DNA of 51,258 nucleotides from Deinococcales bacterium (GTDB lineage: Bacteria > Deinococcota > Deinococci > Deinococcales > JAAFIG01): the NCBI GenBank assembly GCA_025352125.1, contig JANXTZ010000077.1, forward strand, positions 1 to 51,258, given 5' to 3'. A program made the translations under genes and the position numbers. The notes under the pieces are model-generated. The model was not told the DNA's origin, searched no databases, and saw only the letters and a program-made list of their open reading frames with translations. Each line of letters starts with the position of its first letter. The stretch's first letter is position 1. Positions 33,936-43,405 of this stretch are shown one piece after another.

Positions 33936-36755
33936 ATGAAGCGCCCAAAACAAAAACAAGCGCCCATGCCAGAATTATCGGCAGCGATAACGCATTCTGC
34001 ACCGTCAGACAGCGAAACCCTCGAGGTTCGACTGCCCGCCAGTCTGCTCGAGCGCTTCACAGCACTGCTGATTTCCAGTCCGGCTCTGGATGTGCTCTTG
34101 GAGGAATTGCTGGCGGGAATCCATGACGTTTTCGACGTGGATTTTCTGGCACTGTACGCCCTGGAGGGGGTCAAGCTCGAGTTGCTCTCGGCATTCGGTC
34201 AAAGCTCGGCGGCAAACATCAAGACCAAAATTGGTTCGCTCGACCGCACGTCCGACGAAATTTGGACGGTGCTCGACACCTCCCATGCGCTTTTTGTGGA
34301 TGACCTCAGCTTTGGTGAGGGCAGTCGGGTCTTCAAGCATGTGCCAGCCTCGAGTTTGGCGTTGTTGCCGCTGACCAACGCCGCCGGAACGTTTGGGGTT
34401 TTGGCGCTCGGACGGGTGGGTGACGCTCGAGCCTTCAGCGCCGCACGCCGCTACGCCCTGATCGCGGCAACCCGCGTGATTACCATTCCAATCGAACGTC
34501 TTTTGTCAAAAGAACCGAGCACCCAAGCCCCCGAAGCCAGCGCCCTGCTGGCGTTGTCGCGGCTTTTGGAGGGCATCGAAAACGCCAAGGATTTGGAACG
34601 CGCCGCACTCGAGGTGCTGCGCCCCTATTTTGCGGGGGCAAGCCTGGGTTTTGCGGTACTCGAGGATCAAAGCTTGCGTTTCGAAGATTTTGAAGGACAC
34701 GAAGCCATTGCGCAATTGGCAGACTTAAACACCTGGCATGTGATCGACGATCTGACCTTGTTGAACGCCATGCACTCGAACAATCCAACCTTTCTGGACG
34801 ATTATGCCCAGACCCCGACACCACACCAACAGTGGCTGGCGGCGGGCATCAGGGCGGTGGCGTTCGTGCCGATTTTACCCTCGAGTCTCAATTTTATTGC
34901 CGGCAACCGCGCCCTGACCGCCTTGCGCCCAGCCCGCGAACGCCCCTGGAGCGAGGTTGAAAAGCATTTGCTGGCAGCCGCAGGTCGCACCATCGCGGTC
35001 TCGCTCGAGCGGATTCACACCACCGAGGCGCTGTTCGAGGCTCGAGCACGCGCCGAGTTTCTGGCGGCGCTCTCGGACGCCCTGCAAAGCGCCCAGACCG
35101 CCGATGATGTGGCACAGACCGCCATGCGCCTGCTGGGTCCGACGCTTCACGCCACCAACATTTTTACCCTCAAGCTCGACGAACAGCGCGACAAATTGCA
35201 ACTGCGCGTCACGGGCGCTTGGGGCGACCTGCCCAAAGGGTACGAGCAGCATTTTGTCAACCGTGGCGTGCAACTCGAGCAAACCCGTCTGACCAAGTTG
35301 GTGCTCGAATCCAACAACGCGTTTTACGATTCTGGCGGCAGCGCCAAACTCAGTTTGGGACTCGAGCCGATTCGGGATTCTGAAGGCAAAATTGTTGCCA
35401 TTTTCAGCGTTGGACGGGCTGCCTTGCTCGGTGACTGGCGCGTCACCGAAAGAGATTTGCTGGCTCGAGCCGCCGCCACGGTCGGTTTGGCGCTCGAGCG
35501 GGCTGGCGTGCGCGAGCGGCTGCATCAAGCCAGGGCAAGAGCCGAACTGCTGGCGGGCTTGTCGGACGCTCTGCAAACCGTCCAGACCGCCGAGGAGGTC
35601 GCCGAAACCGCCATGCGGTTGCTGTCACCGGCACTGAATGCCAAAAACATTATTATTCTCAAACTTGAGCACCAGGACGGCAAAATTTTCTTGCAGTCAA
35701 TGGGCATTCACGGCGATTTGCCAGACGAGTACAGCGGATACTTTCAAAAACCTGGCGTGCCAATCACCAACACCGTGGTCTCCAGACAGATTGTCGAAAC
35801 CCGCAAAGCCTGGTACGACACCAGCTACAGCGACACCATCATCCAAGACCTGCGCTCGAGGCGCGTCAGTGTCGGCATCGAACCCGTCAAAGCCGAGGAC
35901 GGTCAGGTGATCGCCCTCTTGTCCGTCGGGCGCGAAACCCAAACCGGCGAGTGGCGAGCCGGTGAGCGCGACCTGATGGCTCGAGCCGCCGCCACGATTG
36001 GACTGGCGCTCGAGCGTGCCAACACCCGCAGCGAACTCGAAGCCCGAAATCGCGCCCTGGAAGAAAAAAGCGCCGAGATGGAATCCTTTGTTTACAGCGT
36101 CTCTCACGACCTGAAAGCCCCAATGGTCAGTCTGGAGGGCATGAGCACGCTGCTCGAGGAGAGTTTGAAAGAGGGCGACACCAGCGAACTCGAGTTTTTC
36201 GTCTCGAGGCTTCGCGCCAACGTCAACACCATGACCGCACTGGTGAATGGTTTATTGGAGCTTTCCAGAATAGGACGAATCGACGAAACCCTCGATGCCG
36301 TCGAGGTGGACAAGGTGATCGCGGTGGTGCTGCAAGAACTCGAAGGCAAAATTGCCGCCAAAAACCTGACCGTCATCCAAGCCACTCACTTTCCAATCCT
36401 GACCTTCTCGCCAGAACGAATGTACCAATTGATGGCAAACCTGATCGGCAACGCCGTGAAATTCACCAAACCCAACAGCGACATTCAAATCAACTGGGGA
36501 AAAACCGCCACCAGCCTCGAGTTTAGCGTGGCTGACAACGGACCAGGTATTCCAAACGCCCTGAAGACCAAAGCTTTGGATTTGTTCTCGAGGCTTGACC
36601 CCAGCGTCGAAGGCACGGGCGTGGGCTTGGCGATGGTCAAACGCATCTTGGAGATTTCTGACGGTACGCTGCGGCTCGAGGACACACCAGGGGGCGGCTT
36701 GACGGTGGTTTTTGGGATTGATTTGGGACGGGCGCAATTTATTCCCAAATTTTAA
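33936..36755 (+). CDS. GAF-domain sensor histidine kinase
   Basis: 939 residues, no membrane segment, so cytoplasmic. Four GAF-like domains in a row (about 28-190, 200-360, 370-530, 535-690); the last two, each beginning ARAExLAxLSDALQ.xQTA, are a clear tandem duplication. Then a coiled coil, HisKA with His724 in SVSHDLKAPM, and HATPase_c with N-box NLIGNAVKF, G1 ADNGPGIP and G2 GTGVGLAM. No response regulator lies next to it. None of the GAF domains shows an obvious phytochrome Cys. -10 box TAGTCT nine bases before the ATG. Confidence 0.9.
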   Translation: MKRPKQKQAPMPELSAAITHSAPSDSETLEVRLPASLLERFTALLISSPALDVLLEELLAGIHDVFDVDFLALYALEGVKLELLSAFGQSSAANIKTKIGSLDRTSDEIWTVLDTSHALFVDDLSFGEGSRVFKHVPASSLALLPLTNAAGTFGVLALGRVGDARAFSAARRYALIAATRVITIPIERLLSKEPSTQAPEASALLALSRLLEGIENAKDLERAALEVLRPYFAGASLGFAVLEDQSLRFEDFEGHEAIAQLADLNTWHVIDDLTLLNAMHSNNPTFLDDYAQTPTPHQQWLAAGIRAVAFVPILPSSLNFIAGNRALTALRPARERPWSEVEKHLLAAAGRTIAVSLERIHTTEALFEARARAEFLAALSDALQSAQTADDVAQTAMRLLGPTLHATNIFTLKLDEQRDKLQLRVTGAWGDLPKGYEQHFVNRGVQLEQTRLTKLVLESNNAFYDSGGSAKLSLGLEPIRDSEGKIVAIFSVGRAALLGDWRVTERDLLARAAATVGLALERAGVRERLHQARARAELLAGLSDALQTVQTAEEVAETAMRLLSPALNAKNIIILKLEHQDGKIFLQSMGIHGDLPDEYSGYFQKPGVPITNTVVSRQIVETRKAWYDTSYSDTIIQDLRSRRVSVGIEPVKAEDGQVIALLSVGRETQTGEWRAGERDLMARAAATIGLALERANTRSELEARNRALEEKSAEMESFVYSVSHDLKAPMVSLEGMSTLLEESLKEGDTSELEFFVSRLRANVNTMTALVNGLLELSRIGRIDETLDAVEVDKVIAVVLQELEGKIAAKNLTVIQATHFPILTFSPERMYQLMANLIGNAVKFTKPNSDIQINWGKTATSLEFSVADNGPGIPNALKTKALDLFSRLDPSVEGTGVGLAMVKRILEISDGTLRLEDTPGGGLTVVFGIDLGRAQFIPKF

Positions 36756-36761
36756 ATTGGT

Positions 36762-36767
36762 TACAAT
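36762..36767 (+). promoter_or_regulatory. -10 box TACAAT, leaderless start of GNAT gene
   Basis: TACAAT six bases before ATG 36774. Confidence 0.55.
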
Positions 36768-36773
36768 GCTCGA

Positions 36774-37313
36774 ATGTCCAACATTCGCAAAGCCATTCCA
36801 GAAGATGCCGCTTCTCTCGCAGCCCTTGCCGAACGCACTTTTCGTGAAACTTTCGGCTCGAGCAATACCGCTCAGGACATGGATCAGCATTGCAGCCAGA
36901 CCTACAGTGTACAGATTCAAAAACGCGAGATTCTGCACCCAAACATCGACACGTTTGTTTGCGAATTTGAAAACGAGTTGATCGCTTTTGCACAGCTTTT
37001 CTGGCAAGAAGCACCGAGTTGCGTGCAAGCCATCAAACCCGTCGAAATACGGCGTTTTTACTTGGACTCGGCTTGGCACGGGCAAGGCATTGCGGACGCA
37101 TTAATGAATCAAGTGCTCGAGCATGTCACGTCAAAACACGCCGATCAAATTTGGTTGGGTGTCTGGGAGCACAACCCAAAAGCACAGCGTTTTTACCAGA
37201 AAATGGGCTTCCTCGAGGTTGGCGATCATGTGTTCCAACTCGGCAGCGACCCGCAACGCGACCTGATCCTGTCCCGAAAAGTGCAAATCCATGACCAGAG
37301 CGCCACAAAATGA
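36774..37313 (+). CDS. GNAT-family N-acetyltransferase
   Basis: 179 residues. Acetyl-CoA-binding motif A is RRFYLDSAWHGQGIADALMNQVLEHV, and motif B is NPKAQRFYQKMGF. Substrate unknown. The stop overlaps the promoter of the dnaQ-like gene that follows. Confidence 0.9.
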   Translation: MSNIRKAIPEDAASLAALAERTFRETFGSSNTAQDMDQHCSQTYSVQIQKREILHPNIDTFVCEFENELIAFAQLFWQEAPSCVQAIKPVEIRRFYLDSAWHGQGIADALMNQVLEHVTSKHADQIWLGVWEHNPKAQRFYQKMGFLEVGDHVFQLGSDPQRDLILSRKVQIHDQSATK

Positions 37314-37319
37314 TAGGCT
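37314..37319 (+). promoter_or_regulatory. -10 box TAGGCT, leaderless start of exonuclease gene
   Basis: TAGGCT seven bases before ATG 37327. Confidence 0.5.
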
Positions 37320-37326
37320 CACGAGC

Positions 37327-37839
37327 ATGACCGCCGTCGTGTTTGACCTCGAAACCACAGGTTTGTCCCCAGCTCGAGACGCCATCCTCGAGATTGGCGC
37401 GATGGTCGTGGAAAACGGGGTTTTGACCGGCGAAATGTTTCACACGCTTGTCAACCCAGGTTGCAACATTCCGTATTTTATCACCCGCATCAACGGCATC
37501 CGCGACAGCATGGTTCGGGATGCACCGAGCATTCAAACGGCACTGCCAGGTTTCCTCGAATTTATCGCTGGTCGGCAACTGGTGGCGCACAACGCCAGTT
37601 TTGACATGGGTTTCATCTGTGAGAATGCGAACCGTTTAAATCTCAATCCTCCAAAACATGCCATTTGCACCGTCGAACTTTCAAGACGCGTTTTCCCACG
37701 CGAAAGAAGCCACAACCTGGACGCCGTGTGCTCGAGGTTGGGACTTGTCCCCAACGGACGCCACCGCGCCCTGGCGGATGTTGAGGTGACCGCCCAGGCG
37801 TTTGTCAAGTTTCAAGAATTGATCGCCGCTCGAGTCTAG
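37327..37839 (+). CDS. dnaQ: DnaQ-like 3'-5' exonuclease (DEDDh)
   Basis: 170 residues. The three exonuclease motifs are FDLETTG (Asp, Glu), HNASFDMGF (Asp) and HRALADVEVT (His, Asp), the DEDDh set. It could be the proofreading epsilon subunit of DNA polymerase III or another DnaQ-type nuclease; dnaE lies 8 kb away. Start at 37327 fits motif I at residue 6 and a leaderless -10 box. Confidence 0.88.
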   Translation: MTAVVFDLETTGLSPARDAILEIGAMVVENGVLTGEMFHTLVNPGCNIPYFITRINGIRDSMVRDAPSIQTALPGFLEFIAGRQLVAHNASFDMGFICENANRLNLNPPKHAICTVELSRRVFPRERSHNLDAVCSRLGLVPNGRHRALADVEVTAQAFVKFQELIAARV

Positions 37840-37890
37840 CTCCGTAACCCAGCCCACCTCGAGCATCAACTTTGGGTGCTAACTTAAAGC

Positions 37891-38487
37891 ATGTTTGGAA
37901 AATTTTTTAAGAAACCAAGCGATGACCTCGCCAGCCGCACCCCACCAGGGCAGGCGTTGACCGAGCGTTTTCCTGTTTTAACCTACGGTCCCAGCCCTCG
38001 GGTCGAACCCGAAAATGTGCGGATTCGCGTCTGGGGTTTGGCAACCGAAACTGCGTTTGATTGGAACGAATTAAACGCCATGTCGCAAACCACGCTGACC
38101 AACGACATTCATTGCGTCACGCACTGGTCAAAACTTGATGTCACCTGGACTGGCATCACGGTGCCAGAATTGATGTCTCGAGTCACCCTTCAACCAGCCG
38201 CCACGCACGTGCTGATCCATTGTTACGGCGGATACACCACCAACCTGCCGATCTCAGATTTCAACCGTCCAGAAAACCTTTTCGCCCACACGCTCGAGGG
38301 CGCACCACTGCCGCTCGAGCACGGTGGACCGCTGCGTTTGGTGATCCCGCACCTCTACATTTGGAAATCTGCCAAATGGGTGTCTGGACTCGAGTTTTTA
38401 GACCACGACGAGCGCGGTTTTTGGGAACGCAACGGCTACCATGATCGCGGCGACCCGTGGAAGCAAGAACGCTACAGCGACGATTAA
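37891..38487 (+). CDS. Sulfite-oxidase-like molybdopterin oxidoreductase
   Basis: 198 residues, the small cytosolic YedY-like type. Cys75 in DIHCVTHWSK is the molybdenum ligand. VRIRVWGLATETAFDWNEL, the PISDF stretch and GPLRLVIPHLYIWKSAKWV are typical of Moco-binding sulfite oxidase folds. No signal peptide and no heme domain, so the electron partner and substrate are unknown. A hairpin terminator follows at once. Confidence 0.88.
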   Translation: MFGKFFKKPSDDLASRTPPGQALTERFPVLTYGPSPRVEPENVRIRVWGLATETAFDWNELNAMSQTTLTNDIHCVTHWSKLDVTWTGITVPELMSRVTLQPAATHVLIHCYGGYTTNLPISDFNRPENLFAHTLEGAPLPLEHGGPLRLVIPHLYIWKSAKWVSGLEFLDHDERGFWERNGYHDRGDPWKQERYSDD

Positions 38488-38491
38488 ACCG

Positions 38492-38522
38492 AAAAGCTCG
38501 AGAATTTTCTTCTCGAGCTTTT
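38492..38522 (+). terminator. Terminator built from two CTCGAG palindromes
   Basis: AAAAGCTCGAGAA and TTCTCGAGCTTTT pair over 13 bases with a five-base loop. A-run and T-run make it work in both directions between the convergent molybdoprotein and lpxC genes. Confidence 0.85.
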
Positions 38523-38578
38523 AAATTTCAAAGTGGGGATGAACCTCGTGTTCACCCTCAAGGTCTACCCATTTTTGT

Positions 38579-39430
38579 TTAACTTTGTGAACGAAGCTCG
38601 AGCGCGAAAGCGACGTGGGCTTCATGGCTGGCACGTTCTGAAACCACGTGGGCTTGCAGGGGGCGCCCCACCAGATACAAGTCGCCCAGCAAATCCAGGG
38701 CTTTGTGACGCACGACTTCATCCGCGCCTCGGGTTGGCACACTGGGTCCAGTTTCGTTGTACACCACAGCATTGTCTTCTCGAGCGCCCAGCCCGCGACC
38801 CGAAGCCCAGAGCCGTTCAATCTCGCGCTCGAAGCCAAAGGTTCTGGCGTCAAGAAGCTTGAGCCAGTCGGCTTGTTGCCCACTCCAGGATTGCTCGCCG
38901 ATGGCGGGATGGGCAAAACCAACGCTGACGCTGATCTGCATGGGTTCACCGTCTTTGAACGATTCCAGACCGACGTAACCGCCTCGAATCTCGACGGCGG
39001 TGTCATAGGGATTAAATGGATTTGGCGTTGGTTCTGGGGTCAGTTCTGCCAGCGCGAACGCCCAACCCAGCCCGCTGCCATCGAGAATCGGGATTTCTGG
39101 ACCGTCCACCTCGATCACAAAACCGCGCCAGTGCCCGAGCACGTACAGGGCTGCCAGCAGGTGTTCGACGGTTGAAACCCTCGCGCCGCGATAGCCAAGT
39201 TTGGTGGCGAGGGTGGTGTCGATCACACTTTCGGCGACCAGCATGATCTCGGTTTTTTGGGTACGAATTCGGATGGGTTCGTTGGGGGCTGACAAAAAAC
39301 GAACTCGAGAGTTGACTCCCGAGTGAATGCCAATGCCCTGAATCCAACTTGAGACGCCTCGACCATTCCAGGGACGGATAGCACTGTTGACCGCAGCATT
39401 CTCCGCGAGTTTTTGCAATGTTGTATTCAC
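38579..39430 (-). CDS. lpxC: UDP-3-O-acyl-GlcNAc deacetylase
   Basis: First committed enzyme of lipid A synthesis, zinc dependent. Visible: GIGIHSG, the zinc site STVEHLLAAL, ILDGSG, the LDARTFGF segment, and DEVVRHKALDLLGDL with the other ligands, plus a C-terminal HEAHVAF. The ribosome site GGGAGG decides the start: it precedes GTG at 39430, so the frame opening 12 bases earlier is not used. Follows lpxD on the same strand. Confidence 0.92.
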   Translation of the reverse strand: MNTTLQKLAENAAVNSAIRPWNGRGVSSWIQGIGIHSGVNSRVRFLSAPNEPIRIRTQKTEIMLVAESVIDTTLATKLGYRGARVSTVEHLLAALYVLGHWRGFVIEVDGPEIPILDGSGLGWAFALAELTPEPTPNPFNPYDTAVEIRGGYVGLESFKDGEPMQISVSVGFAHPAIGEQSWSGQQADWLKLLDARTFGFEREIERLWASGRGLGAREDNAVVYNETGPSVPTRGADEVVRHKALDLLGDLYLVGRPLQAHVVSERASHEAHVAFALELRSQS

Positions 39431-39542
39431 GAAGCCTCCCACTCAAGAAATGCCACGGCGCATCGTATCATGGCAAAGGCAGTTTTCGCTCTAAAACGAG
39501 GTTCAATTCATTCAAAGTCTTGGTTTCAAATTGTAAAGTTCG

Positions 39543-40583
39543 CTATTTGGACTCGAGTTCGGAAATTTTGGCAGCCAGTAGCTGAAGTTTTTCTTTCAAA
39601 CTGCCAATTTCGCGCATGTTTGCCTCGAGCCTGAGCTGGTCACGGATGGGTTGGGCGGGCGAACCTCGGTATGTGCCGCCAGCGGGCAAGTCTTTGGAAA
39701 TCCCAGATTGCGCGGTGACCATCGAATCGCTGCCGACCGTAATATGTCCGACACTGCCAACCTGTCCCCACATGACCACGCGGTCCTCGATGGTGACACT
39801 GCCCGCCAGTTGCACCGCCCCAATCAGCAGTGAATCGCTGCCGACGCTCGAGTTGTGGGCGATGATGCAGGCAGGTCCAATTTTGGTCCGAGCGCCAATC
39901 CGAATCGTGTTGATCGTGCCGCGGTCGATTACGGTTTGGACACCGATTTCAACATCGTCTTCGATCAGCACGCCGCCGATTTGTTCCTGACGAATGTGGC
40001 GTTTGTCATCGGTGCGTTGAAAACCAAAACCATCCGAGCCGATCACCGCGCCAGATTGCACCAAGACCCGAGCGCCCATTTGAACATCGTGCAAGATCGT
40101 GACGTTTGGGTGAATCAGGCAATTTGCGCCCAAGCTTGACCGTTCGCCGATGTAACTGCCCGCGCCAATCACGCTGCCCGCACCAATCTTGACATCTCGA
40201 GCGACGACCGCATTCGCGCCAACACAAACGCCAGATTCAATTTGTGCCGTCTCGTGAACCACCGCCGATGGGTGAATCCCAGGGTTGCGATCAAAGTTGG
40301 GGGTAAACGCCCGCAGCAACAAGACCCATGCACTTTCGATATCCGTCACCCGAATCACGGCTCGAGCAGTTGGGATTTTAACGTCTTTAGAAACAACCAG
40401 CACACCCGCAGCCGACCCGAGCGCGGCGGGCAAGTATTGCTCGCGCAAAACGCAGGTCAAATCATTTGGTGTGGCATTTTTGGGTTCTTTGATTGCAATC
40501 ACATTGGCATCGTTACCTTCAAGCACACCACCGAGAAGTGTTGCCAGGGTCGCTCGAGTCCAAGGGGTCAAGGTCGTGTTCAC
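39543..40583 (-). CDS. lpxD: UDP-3-O-acylglucosamine N-acyltransferase
   Basis: Adds the second acyl chain in lipid A synthesis. Left-handed parallel beta-helix with hexapeptide repeats (IESGVCVGANAVVARDVKIGAG and on), SDGFGFQ uridine-binding segment and the catalytic His in CIIAHNSSVG. 346 residues, normal length, with a C-terminal coiled helix ending AAKISELESK. GTG start. Lies between the S55 peptidase and lpxC genes on the minus strand. Confidence 0.92.
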   Translation of the reverse strand: MNTTLTPWTRATLATLLGGVLEGNDANVIAIKEPKNATPNDLTCVLREQYLPAALGSAAGVLVVSKDVKIPTARAVIRVTDIESAWVLLLRAFTPNFDRNPGIHPSAVVHETAQIESGVCVGANAVVARDVKIGAGSVIGAGSYIGERSSLGANCLIHPNVTILHDVQMGARVLVQSGAVIGSDGFGFQRTDDKRHIRQEQIGGVLIEDDVEIGVQTVIDRGTINTIRIGARTKIGPACIIAHNSSVGSDSLLIGAVQLAGSVTIEDRVVMWGQVGSVGHITVGSDSMVTAQSGISKDLPAGGTYRGSPAQPIRDQLRLEANMREIGSLKEKLQLLAAKISELESK

Positions 40584-40622
40584 AAGTGCTTCCAGCTTAA
40601 CTTGAAACCCACCCTCGAGATG

Positions 40623-42251
40623 CTATTTCACGATCAGGATCTCGAAGGGAATCAAACCAAGCACGGGATCGGCAAATTTTTCCAAACCAATGATGTCGGT
40701 GTCATGCCCAAAACCCGACTCGACAAACATGTTCTCGCTCGAGAGACGGTTCTTGAGTTTCTCGAGCAAATCCTCGAAGGTCAAAACGCCCTCGAAGATG
40801 TCGCCCGAATCGTTCGGGTCGGTTGGACGCGGGGTCAAACCGCCGCGCACCCGCAACTTCAACGCACCCTCGACTTGACCTTCGGGAATTTTAAAGCTGA
40901 TTCGGCGCACCACAGGCGTACCCCTGTACGGTTGCAAACGCACATTCACGCCGACCACATCGCCCGCCTTGGCTTTTTTGACTTCAGGCTCGAGCTTGAC
41001 CATTCGCGCCAGGGCAAACGGTGCGACCTCGAGATTGATCTTCACCGATTTAAGACCGCTGGCACGGTACGGATTCTCGAGCAGCACCGCAATCGGCACG
41101 GCTGCACGCAAGGCGGCACTCGAGCCGACATCGTTTTCATCGGTGGCACGGTCACGTAGGGTAATACTCGGGCGGTCTGTGAACTCGAGGCTGGTGCGCA
41201 CGATCACGCTGCCAGGAGAATTGCCCTCAAACATCGTGTCCATCGCGGATTGCAAACTGATCAAACTTAAGACTCCAACAAAAGATTCGACTGGAGCCAA
41301 ACCCAACTTCCAGACCCGAGAGGCTGCACCGTTTTTGACCGTAATCTCGAGCGGCAACAAACCAGCATCCTGACCGACCACGCCGCCCACGGCATACGGG
41401 CGGTCGGTCAGGATTGCGCCAAAAGGTACACCCGCGTTCTCGGCAAGTTTGAACGGCACGGTCGAAGATGGAATGATGGCGTTGACATAAGCCGGTGCAG
41501 CCGCAAACCTGGCTCGAGAATCGCGCAAGAACGGATGCCCAAACGCCAAGATTTGATTGCCCACCAGCGCTGTGACCGTGCCAATCGCGCCAACGTTCAT
41601 GTCGCCCGAAATCAGGCGCACCGAAATCGGCGCTCCAGGCTCGAGCTTGTACGGACGCTCGAGCGGTGTCGAACCGCCGCCAGCCTGGGCTTGACTTGGA
41701 AAAACCGTTTGATTGATGCCACGCGCCTTCAAAGCCTCGAGCAGGCGATCTTGCGCCCGTGAACTGATACCCGACATGGCAAGCGGCGCGGAGAGCGGTA
41801 CAGCGCCAATTGGCGGCAGTGCCAGCACATTCAAACCGTACTTCTCGAGCGCCAAAGTCGCGGGTTTGATCGGCAAAGCTCGGGTCATGACCTCAATGGG
41901 CGTGATGAGTCCCAGATTGTGGTCGGCACTCGGAAAGCCCGCCGACACCGCGCCCACCAGTTTCTCGTTGATGTACACCGGCGAACCGCTCATGCCAGCC
42001 GCAATGCCGCCCGTACTGGCAATAAAATCGCCAGACGCCCGAAACAGAATGTACGGGAAATCTTCACCCGCGTCCTGCACCACCTCGAGCACATGAATCG
42101 GAAACCTCGAGATGACATTGCCCGCCCCAGCCGTCAGCGCGTAACCCTCGAGTCCAGGTTTGATGTCTGAAAGCGCGAAGTTCGCCTGCGCCCAGGTGAG
42201 TCCCGAGAAACAAAAAGCCAAAACGATCCACGCTCGAGAGAAAAATTGCAT
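40623..42251 (-). CDS. SpoIVB-type (S55) serine peptidase, exported
   Basis: Signal peptide MQFFSRAWIVLAFCFSGLTWA from Met at 42251; an in-frame start at 42341 would add 30 residues. The N-terminal half has the S55 peptidase core: a TGGIAAGMSGSPVY motif with the catalytic Ser, and GAVSAGFPSADHNLGLITPIEVM. The C-terminal half is beta-rich and unassigned. S55 peptidases (SpoIVB) are best known in sporulation signalling; non-sporulating bacteria also carry exported members of unclear role. Its place between mreB and lpxD hints at an envelope task. Confidence 0.85.
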   Translation of the reverse strand: MQFFSRAWIVLAFCFSGLTWAQANFALSDIKPGLEGYALTAGAGNVISRFPIHVLEVVQDAGEDFPYILFRASGDFIASTGGIAAGMSGSPVYINEKLVGAVSAGFPSADHNLGLITPIEVMTRALPIKPATLALEKYGLNVLALPPIGAVPLSAPLAMSGISSRAQDRLLEALKARGINQTVFPSQAQAGGGSTPLERPYKLEPGAPISVRLISGDMNVGAIGTVTALVGNQILAFGHPFLRDSRARFAAAPAYVNAIIPSSTVPFKLAENAGVPFGAILTDRPYAVGGVVGQDAGLLPLEITVKNGAASRVWKLGLAPVESFVGVLSLISLQSAMDTMFEGNSPGSVIVRTSLEFTDRPSITLRDRATDENDVGSSAALRAAVPIAVLLENPYRASGLKSVKINLEVAPFALARMVKLEPEVKKAKAGDVVGVNVRLQPYRGTPVVRRISFKIPEGQVEGALKLRVRGGLTPRPTDPNDSGDIFEGVLTFEDLLEKLKNRLSSENMFVESGFGHDTDIIGLEKFADPVLGLIPFEILIVK

Positions 42252-42345
42252 TGCAACCATAGCAACACCCCAAGCCATGAGAAAATCGAGAATCCCGTGA
42301 AAGAACAGGATTCTCGAGGTGTTTGTTTTTGGAATCACCAATTGC

Positions 42346-42371
42346 TAGGCGCATGGCGATGCGCCCCTACA
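42346..42371. repeat. REP-like palindrome, second copy
   Basis: GGCGCAT-ggcg-ATGCGCC (42348-42365) followed by CCTAC, a shortened relative of the palindromes at 46020 and at the serS leader. It sits just past the mreB stop on the minus strand. Confidence 0.65.
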
Positions 42372-42373
42372 GG

Positions 42374-43405
42374 TTATCGTCCCGCGTAATTGTCGCTCGA
42401 GACGAGGGCATCGCGCAAAATTGGGATCATGTCCAAAGCGCGACCCGTACCGAGTGCCACGGCTTCGATGGCGTTTGGCGCAATGAGCACTGGAATGCCT
42501 GTAGATTGACGAAGGCGTTCGTCGAGGTTGCGGAGCAATGCGCCGCCACCCGTCAAGATGATGCCACGATCAATGATGTCAGAAATGAGTTCTGGCGGGG
42601 TCGTCTCGAGCACCTGACGTACCAGATCAACGATTTTTTGCACCGGTTCTTGCAATGCCTCGGCAATGTCGGCGCTGGTCAGTTGCACGGTTTTGGGCAA
42701 GCCATTGATCAAATCACGCCCGCGAACCTCGGCGGTGAACAGGTCGTCGCCAGGGTTGAGGGTCGCCGCACCAATTTTGACTTTTAATTCCTCGGCGCTG
42801 CGCTCACCGATCATCAGGTTTTCTTTGCGCCGCACGTACCGAATGATCGCCTCGTCCAGTTCGTTGCCTGCCACGCGAATGCTCCTCGAGACGACAATGC
42901 CGCCCAGAGAAATCACGGCAATGTCGGTGCTGCCACCACCAATGTCCACGATGATGCTGCCGGTCGGCTCGGCAATTTGCACACCTGCACCGATAGCGGC
43001 TGCCATCGGCTCTTCGATCAAATACACTTTTCGCGCCCGTTCACGAACCGCCTGCACGATGCCGCGCTTCTCGAGGTCGGTCACGCCTGAAGGCACGCCC
43101 ACCATGATGGTCGGACGAAAAAAGCGTTGATAACCCGTAATCACCTTGTCCAAGAATTTTGTCAACATCTTCTTGGTCAGTTCAAAATCGGCGATCACAC
43201 CATCCTTGATCGGACGAACCGCCACAATGTTGCCAGGGGTACGTCCAATCATGCGGTACGCCTCTTCGCCGACCGCCTTGACCTCTTTGGTGTCGCGCAC
43301 CATGGCGATCACTGAGGGTTCTTGTAAGACAATGCCGCGACCTTTGACATAAACCAAAAAGTTTGCCGTACCCAAATCAATCCCGATGTCTTCAACAAAT
43401 TTCAC
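42374..43405 (-). CDS. mreB: Cell shape-determining actin homologue
   Basis: 343 residues. Actin-fold motifs: DIGIDLGTANFLVYVKG (phosphate 1), VGVPSGVTDLEKRGI, the phosphate 2 region IIVDIGGGSTDIAV, and IILTGGGALLRNLDERL. MreB forms filaments under the membrane and directs sidewall synthesis. GTG start with GGAG upstream. No mreC or mreD beside it. First gene of the mreB, S55, lpxD, lpxC block. Confidence 0.95.
   Translation of the reverse strand: MKFVEDIGIDLGTANFLVYVKGRGIVLQEPSVIAMVRDTKEVKAVGEEAYRMIGRTPGNIVAVRPIKDGVIADFELTKKMLTKFLDKVITGYQRFFRPTIMVGVPSGVTDLEKRGIVQAVRERARKVYLIEEPMAAAIGAGVQIAEPTGSIIVDIGGGSTDIAVISLGGIVVSRSIRVAGNELDEAIIRYVRRKENLMIGERSAEELKVKIGAATLNPGDDLFTAEVRGRDLINGLPKTVQLTSADIAEALQEPVQKIVDLVRQVLETTPPELISDIIDRGIILTGGGALLRNLDERLRQSTGIPVLIAPNAIEAVALGTGRALDMIPILRDALVSSDNYAGR

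Noticed and set aside
34875..35576. Minus-strand frame of 233 codons inside the histidine kinase
   Set aside because: Antisense shadow of GAF domains; no start signal or family resemblance.
40242..41159. Plus-strand frame of 305 codons opposite lpxD and the S55 gene
   Set aside because: Spans two real genes on the other strand and reads as random residues.
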